From: Myxococcota bacterium
Lineage (GTDB): Bacteria; Myxococcota_A; Bradymonadia; UBA7976; UBA1532
Length of the DNA stretch: 64,000 nucleotides
Assembly (NCBI GenBank): GCA_963169045.1
Contig: CAUJDF010000008.1
Location: 1-64,000, forward strand
Reading direction: 5' to 3'
Shown: positions 1 through 9,683 of the stretch, one piece after another
Position numbering within the stretch: position 1 is the first letter of the stretch
How the letters are laid out: every line of letters starts with the position of its first letter
The notes under the pieces: model-generated
Told to the model about the DNA's origin: nothing
Seen by the model: only the letters and a program-made list of their open reading frames with translations
The model's database searches: none
Position numbers and translations under genes: made by a program

Positions 1-1985
1 AGGTCGACCTCGTCTACATCGACCCGCCGTTCATGGTGAACAACGACTTCCGCGCCGACAACGCCATCGACATCGAGCTCGACGGCGACGAGGGCGTGCA
101 GGCGCGCAAGGAGCCGTCGCTCGTCGAGATCCTCGCGTACAAGGACACGTGGCGGCAGGGCCTCGACAGCTTCCTGTCGATGTTGCGACGCCGGCTCGAG
201 CTGCTGAAGGAGCTGCTCGCGCCGACCGGGAGCATCTACGTCCATCTCGACTGGCATGCGGTGCACTATGTGAAGGTGCTGATGGACGAGGTGTTCGGCT
301 ACGAGAACTTCGTCAACGAGATCGTGTGGAAGCGCACGTCCTCGCGCTCGGGGACAGAGGGTGCGAACCATGTTCACGATGTGCTTCTCAGCTTCGGAAT
401 GGGGGCGCAACCGTGGTTCCAGCAGATCATGACGCCCTACGAAGCGGCGTACGTGCGACAGCATTACGGCCTGAGCGACGATCATGGCCGCTACCAGACG
501 ATCACACTTACCGCTCCGGGCACCCGAAACGGCGAGACCGGGCGTCCGTGGCGAGGCTTCGACCCGAATCGCATCGGCAGGCATTGGGCATACACGCACG
601 GCGAGCTCGATAGACTCGATGCGACCGGCATGATCGCGTGGTCGCAGACAGGCGGCCAACCGCGGCTCAAGCAGTACCTCGGCGCGATGGACGGGGTTGC
701 CCTGCAGTCGATCTGGACAGACATCCCGGCGGTCAACTCACAGGCCGTTGAGCGCCTCGGCTACCCGACTCAGAAGCCCGTCGCCCTTCTCGAGCGCATC
801 ATCACCGCCTCGTGCCCGCCCGGCGGCCTCGTCCTCGACTGCTTCATGGGCAGCGGCACCACCTGCGAAGCCGCCGAGCGCCTCGGCCGCCGCTTCATCG
901 GCATCGACAACGGCAAGTACGCGGTCCACCTCGCCCGCAAGCGCCTCATCCAGCTCCACGGCCAGCCGCGCCCGCCCGAGAAGGCGCAGCACGACTACGT
1001 CGAGTGCGAGCACTGCAAGAACATCGAGCGCAAGGAGAAGCGGCAGCGGTCCCCGGGGCCGTTCGACGTGCGCCCGTTCACCGTCGAGAACATGGGCGTC
1101 TACCAGCGCGCCGAGCAGTGGCAGGACTTCCAAACGGAAGCGAGCGGATACCGCAGCGAAATGATCAAGGTGTTCGGCGGCGAGCCCGTCGACCACTCGA
1201 CGTTCCTGCATGGCTTCAAGGGCGCGAGCTGGGTCCACGTCGGCCCGCTGGACGGCGCGATCTCTTCGCCGCAGGTCTGGTCGATCGCCCGGGCCGCCCG
1301 CGACACGCACCGCAAGGCGGTCACGATCCTCTCCGCCGACTTCGACACGCTGTCCGGCAGCGAGAAGGACGACATCAAGGACGCGCTCGGCGTCTCGGTC
1401 ACCGTCCGCGTCATCCCGCAGAGCGCGATTGACGAGGTGCGGCGCCGCATCGAGCTGGCCCGGAAGTCCGGCGAGGCGATCGAGTCGATGGCGATCCCGG
1501 CGTTCTACGCGCCGCTCTCGATCCGCCTCGAAGCGGCGACCGACGGCCGCCTCGTCCGCCTCGACCTCGCCCGCTGCGAGATCGACATCGAGTCGTTCCT
1601 CACGAGCCAGCAGCCGGCGCTCAAGCCGATCACCGACAAGATGAGCGCCGCCGCGAAGAAGCGCGCCCAGGCCGAGGCGGACAAGTGGACCGCGCGCCAG
1701 AAGGCGCTGCACGGCTGGCTCGACAAGGCGGACACCTGGAAGAAGTTCATCGACTTCTGGGCGATCGACTGGGACTACGGCCGCCGCGTCGGGCTCGACG
1801 GCAAGCCGATCTTCGTCACCGACTGGCAGAGCTTCCGGGTGCGCAAGAGCAAGAGCCAGGTCGAGGACCTCGTCTTCACGGCCGAGTTTCGCTACGCCGA
1901 GCCCGGCCACTACCGCGTGGCCGCGCGCGTCACCGACGTGTTCGGGAACGACGGCATCGCGACCGTGAACGTGGAGGTGCGCTGA
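1..1985 (+). CDS. Type III-like site-specific DNA methyltransferase (Mod), 5' end outside window
   Basis: Adenine- or cytosine-N4 DNA methyltransferase of the beta class, expected to modify the sites cut by the downstream Res protein. The reading frame is open from base 3 and starts with motif IV, VYIDPPF, so the true start lies left of the window; the ATG at 33 is internal. The SAM-binding motif I follows much later (FMGSGTT, about 280 codons in) after YPTQKPV, the order typical of type III Mod proteins. A CEHC pair follows at about nt 1008-1020. The C-terminal half is not recognised except for its last 40 residues, which read like a PKD/Ig beta-sandwich (EPGHYRVAARVTDVFGND). The stop codon overlaps the Res start (TGATG), so the two are translationally coupled. 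Family assignment is firm; target sequence is unknown. Confidence 0.9.
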   Translation, partial: VDLVYIDPPFMVNNDFRADNAIDIELDGDEGVQARKEPSLVEILAYKDTWRQGLDSFLSMLRRRLELLKELLAPTGSIYVHLDWHAVHYVKVLMDEVFGYENFVNEIVWKRTSSRSGTEGANHVHDVLLSFGMGAQPWFQQIMTPYEAAYVRQHYGLSDDHGRYQTITLTAPGTRNGETGRPWRGFDPNRIGRHWAYTHGELDRLDATGMIAWSQTGGQPRLKQYLGAMDGVALQSIWTDIPAVNSQAVERLGYPTQKPVALLERIITASCPPGGLVLDCFMGSGTTCEAAERLGRRFIGIDNGKYAVHLARKRLIQLHGQPRPPEKAQHDYVECEHCKNIERKEKRQRSPGPFDVRPFTVENMGVYQRAEQWQDFQTEASGYRSEMIKVFGGEPVDHSTFLHGFKGASWVHVGPLDGAISSPQVWSIARAARDTHRKAVTILSADFDTLSGSEKDDIKDALGVSVTVRVIPQSAIDEVRRRIELARKSGEAIESMAIPAFYAPLSIRLEAATDGRLVRLDLARCEIDIESFLTSQQPALKPITDKMSAAAKKRAQAEADKWTARQKALHGWLDKADTWKKFIDFWAIDWDYGRRVGLDGKPIFVTDWQSFRVRKSKSQVEDLVFTAEFRYAEPGHYRVAARVTDVFGNDGIATVNVEVR

Positions 1986-4900
1986 TGGGCCAGGAGCAGC
2001 TCTTCGGCCGGCGCGAGGCGCACGGGCATCCGCGCGTCATCGCCGAGATCCGGCGCATGGTGGACGCGTGGCGCGGCTTCGAGCTGGGCGCGGCCGCCGA
2101 CGCGTACCCGGACGTCGAGCCGCGCTACGCGCCGGTCGTCCCGGGCGAGCACGAGACGAGCGCGACGACCCAGACGCTGCTGCGCCACTGGTTCCGGCGC
2201 GAGCCGCACGCCGTCCGCGCGAGCAACGCGGCGCAGACGATGCTGTTCAGGTACTGGCCGCACCAGCGCCGGCTCGTGGAGACGTTCGTCTACCTGTACG
2301 AGGTCCGGCGCGTGCGCCGCACCGAGGACCTGTGGCGGCTCGTCGGCGAGGAGCCGCTGACGACGCAGCGCGACCCGTGGACGAAGCTCGGCGGCCAGCT
2401 CGCGACCGGCTCCGGCAAGACCAAGATGATGAGCCTCGTCATCGCGTGGTCCTACCTGAACGCGAAGCTCGAAGGGCCGCAGCACCTCGGCCTCGGCCAG
2501 CACGCGCTCCTGATCGCGCCGGGCCTGTTCGTGCGCGACCGCCTGTTCCAGGACTTCGACCCGAGCCACGGCCTGAGCCCCGAGGAGCGCGCGACCGGCG
2601 CGACGAAGTCTTCGGTGTTCTTCGCCGATCCGGTCGTCCCGCCGGCGTTCGAGCAGGTGTGGGACGTCAGCGTGTACGGCCCCGACGACTGCCCGCGGCA
2701 GCTCGACCCGGAGCGCGGCGCGCTCGTCGTGACCAACTACCACCAGCTCCTGCGGCTGCCCGAGGAGGCGGCGCCGGTCACCACCGGGCACCTCCACCAG
2801 ATGAAGATCCTGTTCGAGGACGACGAGCCGGCGCGGCTCGAGTCCGTCGAGACGCCGCTCGTGAAGCGCTTCGAGCGCTCGCGCGGCCTGCTCGTGCTCA
2901 ACGACGAGGCCCACCACGTCTGGGACGAGACCGGCCACGCGCGCTTCGAGGAGCGCGCTCGCGCCCGCGTGGAGGCGGAGGGCAGCGACGCCGCGACCGA
3001 GATGGCCTGGATCCGCTCCATCCGCCGCCTGCACGACAAGGTGGGCCGCGTCGGCCTGCAGGTCGACCTGTCGGCGACGCTGTTCGAGGAGCAGGGCGCG
3101 TCGAAGAAGCCGTCCGGGAAGAAGGCGGCGATCACGACGTTCAAGGGCGCCGAGCTGTTCCGGCACACCGTCGTCGACTACCCGCTGAGCGAGGCCATTC
3201 GCGACGGCATCGTAAAGCGGCCGCACCTCGAGCGCGTCGAGGTCACGAGCGGCGGCAAGGTCGAAGAGCTGGTGCGCGAGGGCCAGCCGAACGCGTGGGA
3301 GAAGTACCGCAACCTGCTCGTCACCGGCATCCAGCGCTGGAAGAAGGTGCGCGACGAGCTCCGCACCGAAGGCGACCGGCGCAAGCCGCTGCTGTTCATC
3401 CTGTGCAACGACCGGAACGAGGCGCGCGAGGTCGCCAACTACCTCGCGCACGGCCAGGCGACCCGGGAAGACATCCGCACGCCGCCCACCGGCTACCACG
3501 ACCCCGACGCGCCCGAGGGCGCGCCGCCGCTGTTCGTGGAGGACGGCCGCTCGACCGTGGTCGAGATCCACATCGGCCAGAAGGAGGAGTCGAACGAGGA
3601 GGCGTGGGAGGCGGTGCGCCGCGCCGTCAACGAGGTCGACCGCGACGAGATCCCCGACGGCAAGGGCGGCGTCGTCCCGAACCCGTACAACGTCGTGGTC
3701 AGCGTGATGATGCTCAAGGAGGGCTGGGACGTCCGCAACGTGAAGGTCATCGTGCCGCTGCGCCCCTGCGACTCGCGCACGCTGACCGAACAGACGCTCG
3801 GGCGCGGCCTGCGCAAGATGCACCCGCCGCTGCTCGACGACGACGGCGCCGCGACGCTCACCCCCGAGCACCTGTACGTGATCGAGCACCCGTCTTTCCG
3901 GGCGATCATCGACCAGATCTCGGACCTGGTGGACGTCATCGAGCCGGGGGAGCCGCCCCCGCCGCCGCAGTACCTGCCCATCCGGCCGCTCGAGGACGAC
4001 GCGGCGCGGGGCGCGCGCGACGTGCGCCTGCTGCGGTACGCCGGGCAGCGCGCCGTGAGCGCCGAGTGGCGCGGTCGGCTCGACGTGAATCGGCTGCCGC
4101 CGCTGCAGCCCGCGCTCCCCTGGATGGAGGAGGTGCCGGAGACCGAGATCCGGACGTGGCTCAAGGCGGCGCTCGTCCGCGGCGAGCAGGAGGGTCAGCA
4201 GTTCGTGCTGCCCGCCGGATCGTCCTTCCGCGACTTCGACCACGTGATCGAGACGGCGTACGCCCTGCCCATCCTGCGCGAGCTGCGCGCGAGCCACGTC
4301 CAGAAGAACGCGGTGAAGAGCGTCGTTCGCGAGTTCCTCGAGCGCCGCACGTTCAAGCTGCCCGCCGGCCTGCCGCTGTCGTTCGACCACGTCGCCGCGC
4401 ACGGCGCCGGGCGTATCGCGCTGGCGAACCTCGCCCGGCCGGACGTGATGGAGGGCGTGCGCAAGGCGCTGCTGCCGGTCGTCGCCGAGGCCCTCCAGGC
4501 CGAGCGTGCGACGCTGGAGCCGATCATGGTGGAGCGCCACGCGGCGGAGCTGCCGGCGTACCAGGCGCTCAAGAAGCACGTCTTCGCCGAGCCCGGGCGC
4601 ACGACCTTCCAGACGGCGGCGCTCGAGAACGAGGACGAGCGACGCGTGGCCATACTGCTGGACCGCGCGACGGACGTCACCGGCTGGGTCTACAACCATC
4701 GCAGCGGCGTGGGGTACGGCATCGACTACGCGTGGCAGGGCTTCTCGGCGCAGTACTTCCCCGACTTCGTCGCGCGAGCGAAGCTCGGCGCCCTCCACCA
4801 CAACGTCATCATCGAGGTGAAGGGCCGCCTCGACGACCGCGACCGCGCGAAGGCGCAGCGCGGCCGCGAGTACGCCGCGCTGCTCGCGGAGCACGACCCG

Positions 4901-5560
4901 CGCCGCGAGCCGTGGCACTACGTGATCCTCATCGAGAACGGCGACCTGAACCGCGCCGACATCGCGTGGTGGGAGGGCCGGTCGCGCCTCCGGATCGCCG
5001 ACCTGCTCGACCACCACGAGACGCTGCCGCTCGTGCCGACCGGCTTCCTCGGGGACGTGCGGTCGTTCGAGATCGCGCAGAGCGTGCCGGCGAGCGCCCG
5101 CCACAAGGAGGCGGTGCCGGTGCTGTCGCTGGCCGCCGCCGCGGGCCGCTTCGGCGGGACACAGGTGGTCGAGCCGCAGGAGGCGTGGGCGTGGCTGCCC
5201 CGGCCGCGCAAGCACGACACGCATCTGTTCGTCGCGCGGATCCAGGGCAGGAGCATGGAGCCGGGCGTACCCGATGGCAGCTGGTGCCTGTTCCGGGCCT
5301 TCCCGGCCGGCCGCGCCCCTTCCGCGTCGGCGCTCGACGGGCGGCGCGTCGTCGTCGGCATCGGCGAGGCGACGCTCGACGACGCCGCCTACGTGGTCAA
5401 GCGCTGGCGCGTCGCCGAAGCCGAGGCGGGCGACGACGGCGCCGTCGCGGTGAGGTCCGTCCGGCTCGTCTCCGACAACCGCGCCTTCGATGACATCGTC
5501 GTCACGCCGGCCGACGGCGAGGTGCGCGTCGTCGCCGAGCTCCTCGAGGTCGTCGGCTGA
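1985..5560 (+). CDS. Type III-like restriction helicase-nuclease (Res) with C-terminal S24/LexA-like domain
   Basis: ATP-driven restriction subunit of about 1191 residues. SF2 helicase motifs are visible: Walker A ATGSGKT (Lys145), DEAH at 307-310, and motif VI EQTLGRGLRK near 601-612. A PD-(D/E)xK nuclease signature follows, with Asp927 in FPDF and Glu944-Val-Lys946 in IIEVKGR. The last 130 or so residues are unusual for a Res subunit: VARIQGRSMEPGVPDGSW followed by YVVKRW, the Ser (1090) and Lys (1139) arrangement of LexA/UmuD-like S24 peptidases. The start was chosen at 1985 because it overlaps the Mod stop by one base; longer upstream frames overlap Mod. The S24-like domain may sense damage, regulate or self-cleave, but only the motif is seen. 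Confidence 0.9.
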   Translation: MGQEQLFGRREAHGHPRVIAEIRRMVDAWRGFELGAAADAYPDVEPRYAPVVPGEHETSATTQTLLRHWFRREPHAVRASNAAQTMLFRYWPHQRRLVETFVYLYEVRRVRRTEDLWRLVGEEPLTTQRDPWTKLGGQLATGSGKTKMMSLVIAWSYLNAKLEGPQHLGLGQHALLIAPGLFVRDRLFQDFDPSHGLSPEERATGATKSSVFFADPVVPPAFEQVWDVSVYGPDDCPRQLDPERGALVVTNYHQLLRLPEEAAPVTTGHLHQMKILFEDDEPARLESVETPLVKRFERSRGLLVLNDEAHHVWDETGHARFEERARARVEAEGSDAATEMAWIRSIRRLHDKVGRVGLQVDLSATLFEEQGASKKPSGKKAAITTFKGAELFRHTVVDYPLSEAIRDGIVKRPHLERVEVTSGGKVEELVREGQPNAWEKYRNLLVTGIQRWKKVRDELRTEGDRRKPLLFILCNDRNEAREVANYLAHGQATREDIRTPPTGYHDPDAPEGAPPLFVEDGRSTVVEIHIGQKEESNEEAWEAVRRAVNEVDRDEIPDGKGGVVPNPYNVVVSVMMLKEGWDVRNVKVIVPLRPCDSRTLTEQTLGRGLRKMHPPLLDDDGAATLTPEHLYVIEHPSFRAIIDQISDLVDVIEPGEPPPPPQYLPIRPLEDDAARGARDVRLLRYAGQRAVSAEWRGRLDVNRLPPLQPALPWMEEVPETEIRTWLKAALVRGEQEGQQFVLPAGSSFRDFDHVIETAYALPILRELRASHVQKNAVKSVVREFLERRTFKLPAGLPLSFDHVAAHGAGRIALANLARPDVMEGVRKALLPVVAEALQAERATLEPIMVERHAAELPAYQALKKHVFAEPGRTTFQTAALENEDERRVAILLDRATDVTGWVYNHRSGVGYGIDYAWQGFSAQYFPDFVARAKLGALHHNVIIEVKGRLDDRDRAKAQRGREYAALLAEHDPRREPWHYVILIENGDLNRADIAWWEGRSRLRIADLLDHHETLPLVPTGFLGDVRSFEIAQSVPASARHKEAVPVLSLAAAAGRFGGTQVVEPQEAWAWLPRPRKHDTHLFVARIQGRSMEPGVPDGSWCLFRAFPAGRAPSASALDGRRVVVGIGEATLDDAAYVVKRWRVAEAEAGDDGAVAVRSVRLVSDNRAFDDIVVTPADGEVRVVAELLEVVG

Positions 5561-5622
5561 CCGCGGGCGGCTTGACGCCCCCGCCTTCGACCACCAGATC
5601 GGAACCACAATGGAGGCAGACG

Positions 5623-5865
5623 ATGCGCAACATCACGCTCAAGCAGATCCCGGACGAGCTCTACGAACGCCTTCGCGAGCGCGCCGACCGGAACCACCGC
5701 AGCCTGAACGGCGAGGTCATCGCATGCCTCGAGATCGCGCTGGGCCGCCCGTCCCCCGACGTCGCGGGCGTCCTCGCGCAGGCCCGCCGCTTCCGCCAGC
5801 TGACCGCCGCGGCGCCGCTCACCGACGAAGTGTTCGAGCGGCTCGCGGGTGAAGGGCGGCCGTGA
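5623..5865 (+). CDS. Ribbon-helix-helix FitA/Arc-type antitoxin
   Basis: Small DNA-binding protein of 80 residues. The N-terminus MRNITLKQIPDELYERL begins a ribbon-helix-helix fold as in FitA-type antitoxins that pair with PIN-domain (VapC) toxins; the basic RSLNGEV turn follows. The C-terminal part with RRFRQLTAAAPLTDEV resembles toxin-neutralising tails. The ATG at 5623 was chosen over an earlier in-frame ATG at 5572 because a purine-rich GGAGGCAGA lies just upstream and the RHH strand starts directly after it. It lies 62 bases downstream of Res. The expected toxin gene follows with a GTG overlapping the stop region but is reduced to a stub, so this may be an orphan antitoxin. Confidence 0.8.
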   Translation: MRNITLKQIPDELYERLRERADRNHRSLNGEVIACLEIALGRPSPDVAGVLAQARRFRQLTAAAPLTDEVFERLAGEGRP

Positions 5866-5939
5866 TCGTCGTCGACACGACGAAGGCGGAAGAGCTGCTC
5901 GAACGCATCGTCGCCATGCTGACCAAGATGTGCCGCTGA
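5862..5939 (+). pseudogene. Remnant of a PIN-domain (VapC-like) toxin
   Basis: A GTG at 5862, overlapping the antitoxin stop by four bases (GTGA), opens a 25-codon frame beginning MIVVDTT. This matches the usual start of VapC/PIN toxins (IVVDTN, carrying the first catalytic Asp). It then continues KAEELLERIVAMLTKMCR and stops, so the other acidic residues of a PIN nuclease are absent. The second half has the character of a short amphipathic helix and may derive from the toxin's own C-terminus or an unrelated gene through an internal deletion. Position and coupling are what an intact antitoxin-toxin pair would show. Assignment rests on only a few residues. Confidence 0.5.
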
Positions 5940-6059
5940 CCGGCCGTGCGCGTGGCGCGTGGCGCGTCACCGAGCGCGGCCACGTTCACCTCCATTCACG
6001 ACCGGCGTCGCAGTCGCGCCCCGCTCAGGCGGTCTTGTCAGGCGCTCTGAGGGCCGCGC

Positions 6060-6713
6060 TCACCCCTCGGCCGGCGCCTCCATCTGTTTGACGAAGGCAT
6101 CCGCCTCGGCGATCGCCGCCTGCATCTCCTTCACGAGCCGCGCCACGTCCTGCTCGAGCGAGTCGGCGACGCCGCGCAGCTGCGCCACCGCCTGCGCGTT
6201 CAGGTTGTGCTTCAGATAGAGCACCTGGTCGCGGAACGCCTTCAGCACCGGCTCCATGCTCTTTTCGGCGCGGCGCATGGCACGCGACAGATCGTCGAAG
6301 CGGCGGCGCGTGTCCTTCATCTGTCGCTCGCTCTTCTGGCGCAGCTCTCGGCTCTCGTACTGGTCGAGCTCGTCTTCCCACTCGTCGAAGAGGTCCTCGC
6401 CCACGTTTTCGACGGCGTCCACGCGCTCGCGTACGTCCTTCGCGTCGGCCTCGCAGTCCTCGAGCTTGCCGCTCAGCTCGTCGTACATCTCCTGGAGCTC
6501 CGAGGGCTTCGCCTCGGGGCCGAGCAGCGCCTGGAAGCGCTCGAGCGCGCTCTCGAACTCCTCCTGGGCCTCCTTCTGGTCCTCGCGCGCGTCCTTCACG
6601 CGCGAAGACAGGATGTCGCGCTTCTCCTTCCCGAACGCCTTCATCGTCGAGTAGTAGGCGCGCGAGCACCCGACCGCCGAAAAGCACACCAGCACCAGCG
6701 CGAGCACCCGCAT
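6060..6713 (-). CDS. DUF2959 family lipoprotein
   Basis: Predicted lipoprotein of 217 residues. The signal sequence ends in the lipobox AVGC (Cys16), followed by SRAYYSTMKAFGKEKRDIL, the conserved opening of DUF2959 proteins. Most of the remaining sequence is charged and heptad-like, consistent with a long helical coiled coil. Conserved blocks include DELSGKLEDCEADAKDV and FRDQVLYLKHNLNAQAV. Function of the family is unknown; an envelope location is inferred from the lipobox. A purine-rich GGAGGTGAC precedes the start. It is transcribed away from ppc, with 139 bases between the two starts. Confidence 0.85.
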   Translation of the reverse strand: MRVLALVLVCFSAVGCSRAYYSTMKAFGKEKRDILSSRVKDAREDQKEAQEEFESALERFQALLGPEAKPSELQEMYDELSGKLEDCEADAKDVRERVDAVENVGEDLFDEWEDELDQYESRELRQKSERQMKDTRRRFDDLSRAMRRAEKSMEPVLKAFRDQVLYLKHNLNAQAVAQLRGVADSLEQDVARLVKEMQAAIAEADAFVKQMEAPAEG

Positions 6714-6852
6714 CGTGTCACCTCCGCTCCACGATCGGAGATGCGCGGACCCGCCCGTTCAGTCGTACCAGTTCGCGACGGCGCGGCGCGGACGCGCAAT
6801 CGGCGCGGCCCTCGCCCCCCGACCCGCGTCGATCGCTGAACGGAGGCTGCCC

Positions 6853-9624
6853 ATGATCCCGCTCCCCGACCGCCGCGAGGCGGACCGCACGCTGCGCGAG
6901 GACGTGCGCTGGCTCGCGTCCACGCTCGGCCGCGTCGTCGAGCGCCACGCCGGCGGCGACGTGTTCCGCGCCGTCGAGGACCTGCGCCGCGCCTGCCGCG
7001 CGCGCCGCCTCGACGAGGCCGACGCGCCCGATCTCGAGGCGCTCTTCGCCCGCGTCGACGCGATGCCGCTCGAGGTCGCCGCGCCGGTGGCCCGCGCCTT
7101 CACGTTGTTCTTCCTGCTGATCAACACCGCGGAGCAGGTGCAGCGCGTCCGCCGCCGCCGCGAGCGCGCCCGCGGCCACGCCGGGCCGCCGCCGGCGCAC
7201 ACGCTGCTCGGCGCCTTCACCCGCCTGCGCGACGCCGGGCACCCGCCCGAGGCCGTCGAGGAGGCGCTCGGCCACCTCACCGTGCAGCCGGTGCTCACCG
7301 CGCACCCGACCGAGGCCACGCGGCGCACGGTGCTGACGCTGCAGGCGCGCGTCGCCGACCTGCTCCTCGAGCGCACGGACGCCGGCCCCGCCGAGCGCCG
7401 CGAGATCGAGGAGGCGCTCGAGGCCGAGGTGGAGCTGCTCTGGCTCACGTCCGAGGTGCGCCGCGACCGCCCGTCGGTCCTGGACGAGGTGGCCAGCGTG
7501 CTCTGGTACCTCGAGGACCGCCTGCTCGACGCCGCGCCGCGCGTGCAGTCGGCGATGCACCGCGGCTTCCTCGACGTATTCGGGCGTCCCGTCGACGCGC
7601 CGCCGCTCGTGCGCGCCGGCAGCTGGGTGGGCGGCGACCGGGACGGCAACCCGTTCGTCACGCCGGCGGTCACGCTGCGCGCGGCGCGCCGCACCGCCCA
7701 CGCCGTGCTCGGCCACTACCGCCACGAGGTCGACGCGCTCATCGGCCGCCTCTCGCTCTCGACGCGCGTCGCGCACGTCGGCGAGGCCCTGCGCGCGTCG
7801 ATCGAGGCCGATCGCCAGCGCCTGCCGGAGGTCTACGAGGCCAACCGCCGTCGCGACGCCGACGAGCCGCTGCGCCTGAAGCTCTCCTTCATCGCCGCGC
7901 GCCTCGACGCCACGCGGCGCCTCATCGCCGCCCGCGACGGCGGGCATGTCGTCGAGGAGCCCGCCGCCTACCCCGGCCCCGACGCGCTGCTCGCCGACCT
8001 CGAGGTGGTGCGCGAGGCGATGCTCGCCGCCGGGGCCCGGCGCGCGACCGAGGTCTGCGTCGATCCGCTGGCGCGCCAGGTGCGCTCGACCGGGTTCCAC
8101 GGCTACCGGCTCGATGTGCGCGAGGACGCCGGCGTCCACGCGCAGGCGCTCGACGACGTCGCCGCCGCCGCCGGCGTGCCGCCGCTCGACGGCGAGGCGC
8201 TCCGCCGCGAGCTGCTGGGCCGCCGCCCGCTGATCAGCGCGCACCGCGAGCTGCCGGAGCGCAGCGAGCGCACGGTGCAGGTGTTCAGGACGATCGCCGA
8301 AGTCCACCGCGAGCTCGGCGGTGCGGCCGCCTCGACCTACATCATCTCGATGTGCCGCACCGCCGAGGACATGCTCCGGGTGCTGCTGCTCGCCCGCGAG
8401 GCCGGCCTCGTGGACCTCACCGCCGAGCCGCCCTGCTCGCGCCTCGACGTGGTGCCGCTCTTCGAGACGCGCGACGACCTGATCCACGCCCCCGAGGTGA
8501 TGCGCCGCCTGTTCGCCGATCCCGCCTACCGCCGCCAGCTGCGCGCCCGCGGCGACCGGCAGGAGGTCATGATCGGCTACTCCGACTCGAGCAAGGACGC
8601 GGGCATGCTGCCCGCCGCGTGGGCCCTCTATCGTGCGCAGGAGGCGCTCGCCGACGTGTGCCGCGACGCCGGCGTGCGCCTCACGCTGTTCCACGGCCGC
8701 GGCGGCACCGTCGGCCGCGGCGGCGGCTCGCCGGTGTACCGCGCGCTCACCGCGCTGCCGCCGGGCACCCTCGGCGACACCATCAAGATCACGGAGCAGG
8801 GCGAGGTCATCTCCCAGAAGTTCGGCCTGCGCCCGCTCGCCGAGCGCTCGCTCGAGGTGCTCGTCGCCGGCTCGCTGATGGCGAAGTTCCACGACTGGCG
8901 GCAGTTCGCCGACGCCGACGAGCCGGAGCGCTTCGCCCGGGTCATGGACCGCATGGCGGAGGCCGCGCTGCCCGTCTTCCGGGCGCTCGTGCACGAGCAC
9001 CAGGACGTGTTCCGCATGTTCCTCGACTGCACGCCGGTGCGGGAGCTCGCCGGCGTGCACTTCGGATCGCGCCCGGCCTACCGCGAGGCGGGCTCGGGCA
9101 CGATGAGCGGCATCCGCGCCATCCCGTGGGTGTTCGGCTGGACGCAGAACCGCTCGATGCTGCCCGCGTGGCTCGGCGTCGGCACCGCCTTCCGCGCCGT
9201 CGCCGACGAGCCGGGCGGCCTCGAGCTTCTGCGCCGCATGGCGAACGTGTGGCCGTTCTTCGACGACCTCGTCGGCAAGGTGGAGATGGTCTGCGCGAAG
9301 GCCGACCCGGAGATCGCGGCGCTGTACGTGCGCCACCTCGGCGGCGACGACACGCTCCTGCGGCGCCTCGACGACGAGCTCCGCCTGACGATCGAGATGA
9401 CCCTCGCCATCCGCCAGTCGGCGTACCTGCTGAGCGACGACCCGTCGCTGCAGTCGGCCATCGGCCTGCGCAACCCCTACATCGACCCGCTCTCGCTGTT
9501 GCAGGTCAGCCTGCTGCGCCGCAAGCGCGCGCTCGGCGAGGACGAGCCGGTGCCGCCCCTGCTCGCCGAGGCCATGGGCGCGACCCTGAACGGCATCGCC
9601 CAGGGACTGCGCAACACCGGCTGA
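6853..9624 (+). CDS. ppc: Phosphoenolpyruvate carboxylase
   Basis: Cytoplasmic enzyme carboxylating PEP with bicarbonate to oxaloacetate, an anaplerotic feed to the TCA cycle. The 923-residue length is normal. Conserved catalytic blocks are present: [12 protein letters not shown] with His151, [19 protein letters not shown] with Lys581, [13 protein letters not shown] with His614, and the C-terminal GLRNTG tail that completes the allosteric site in the family. The ATG at 6853 is preceded by CGGAGG and starts the usual N-terminal helical region; the longer upstream frame is low-complexity and overlaps the promoter zone of the divergent DUF2959 gene. Downstream nrfHA may be separately transcribed. 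Confidence 0.97.
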   Translation: MIPLPDRREADRTLREDVRWLASTLGRVVERHAGGDVFRAVEDLRRACRARRLDEADAPDLEALFARVDAMPLEVAAPVARAFTLFFLLINTAEQVQRVRRRRERARGHAGPPPAHTLLGAFTRLRDAGHPPEAVEEALGHLTVQPVLTAHPTEATRRTVLTLQARVADLLLERTDAGPAERREIEEALEAEVELLWLTSEVRRDRPSVLDEVASVLWYLEDRLLDAAPRVQSAMHRGFLDVFGRPVDAPPLVRAGSWVGGDRDGNPFVTPAVTLRAARRTAHAVLGHYRHEVDALIGRLSLSTRVAHVGEALRASIEADRQRLPEVYEANRRRDADEPLRLKLSFIAARLDATRRLIAARDGGHVVEEPAAYPGPDALLADLEVVREAMLAAGARRATEVCVDPLARQVRSTGFHGYRLDVREDAGVHAQALDDVAAAAGVPPLDGEALRRELLGRRPLISAHRELPERSERTVQVFRTIAEVHRELGGAAASTYIISMCRTAEDMLRVLLLAREAGLVDLTAEPPCSRLDVVPLFETRDDLIHAPEVMRRLFADPAYRRQLRARGDRQEVMIGYSDSSKDAGMLPAAWALYRAQEALADVCRDAGVRLTLFHGRGGTVGRGGGSPVYRALTALPPGTLGDTIKITEQGEVISQKFGLRPLAERSLEVLVAGSLMAKFHDWRQFADADEPERFARVMDRMAEAALPVFRALVHEHQDVFRMFLDCTPVRELAGVHFGSRPAYREAGSGTMSGIRAIPWVFGWTQNRSMLPAWLGVGTAFRAVADEPGGLELLRRMANVWPFFDDLVGKVEMVCAKADPEIAALYVRHLGGDDTLLRRLDDELRLTIEMTLAIRQSAYLLSDDPSLQSAIGLRNPYIDPLSLLQVSLLRRKRALGEDEPVPPLLAEAMGATLNGIAQGLRNTG

Positions 9625-9683
9625 TCGGGACTGTCTCGCCGATTTGGCGAAACTCGGACCGCCTGATACACGTCTTGGCCGCG

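Noticed and set aside
1910-5608. 1232-codon open frame on the minus strand opposite the Res gene
   Set aside because: No recognisable domains, very high Arg/Leu/Val content, and it mirrors the codon pattern of the real plus-strand gene; an effect of high GC.
5572-5622. Earlier ATG for the antitoxin gene
   Set aside because: The added 17 residues are low-complexity and the GGAGG box serves the ATG at 5623.
9636-9650. Terminator hairpin between ppc and nrfH
   Set aside because: Stem is only five base pairs, with no T run after it.
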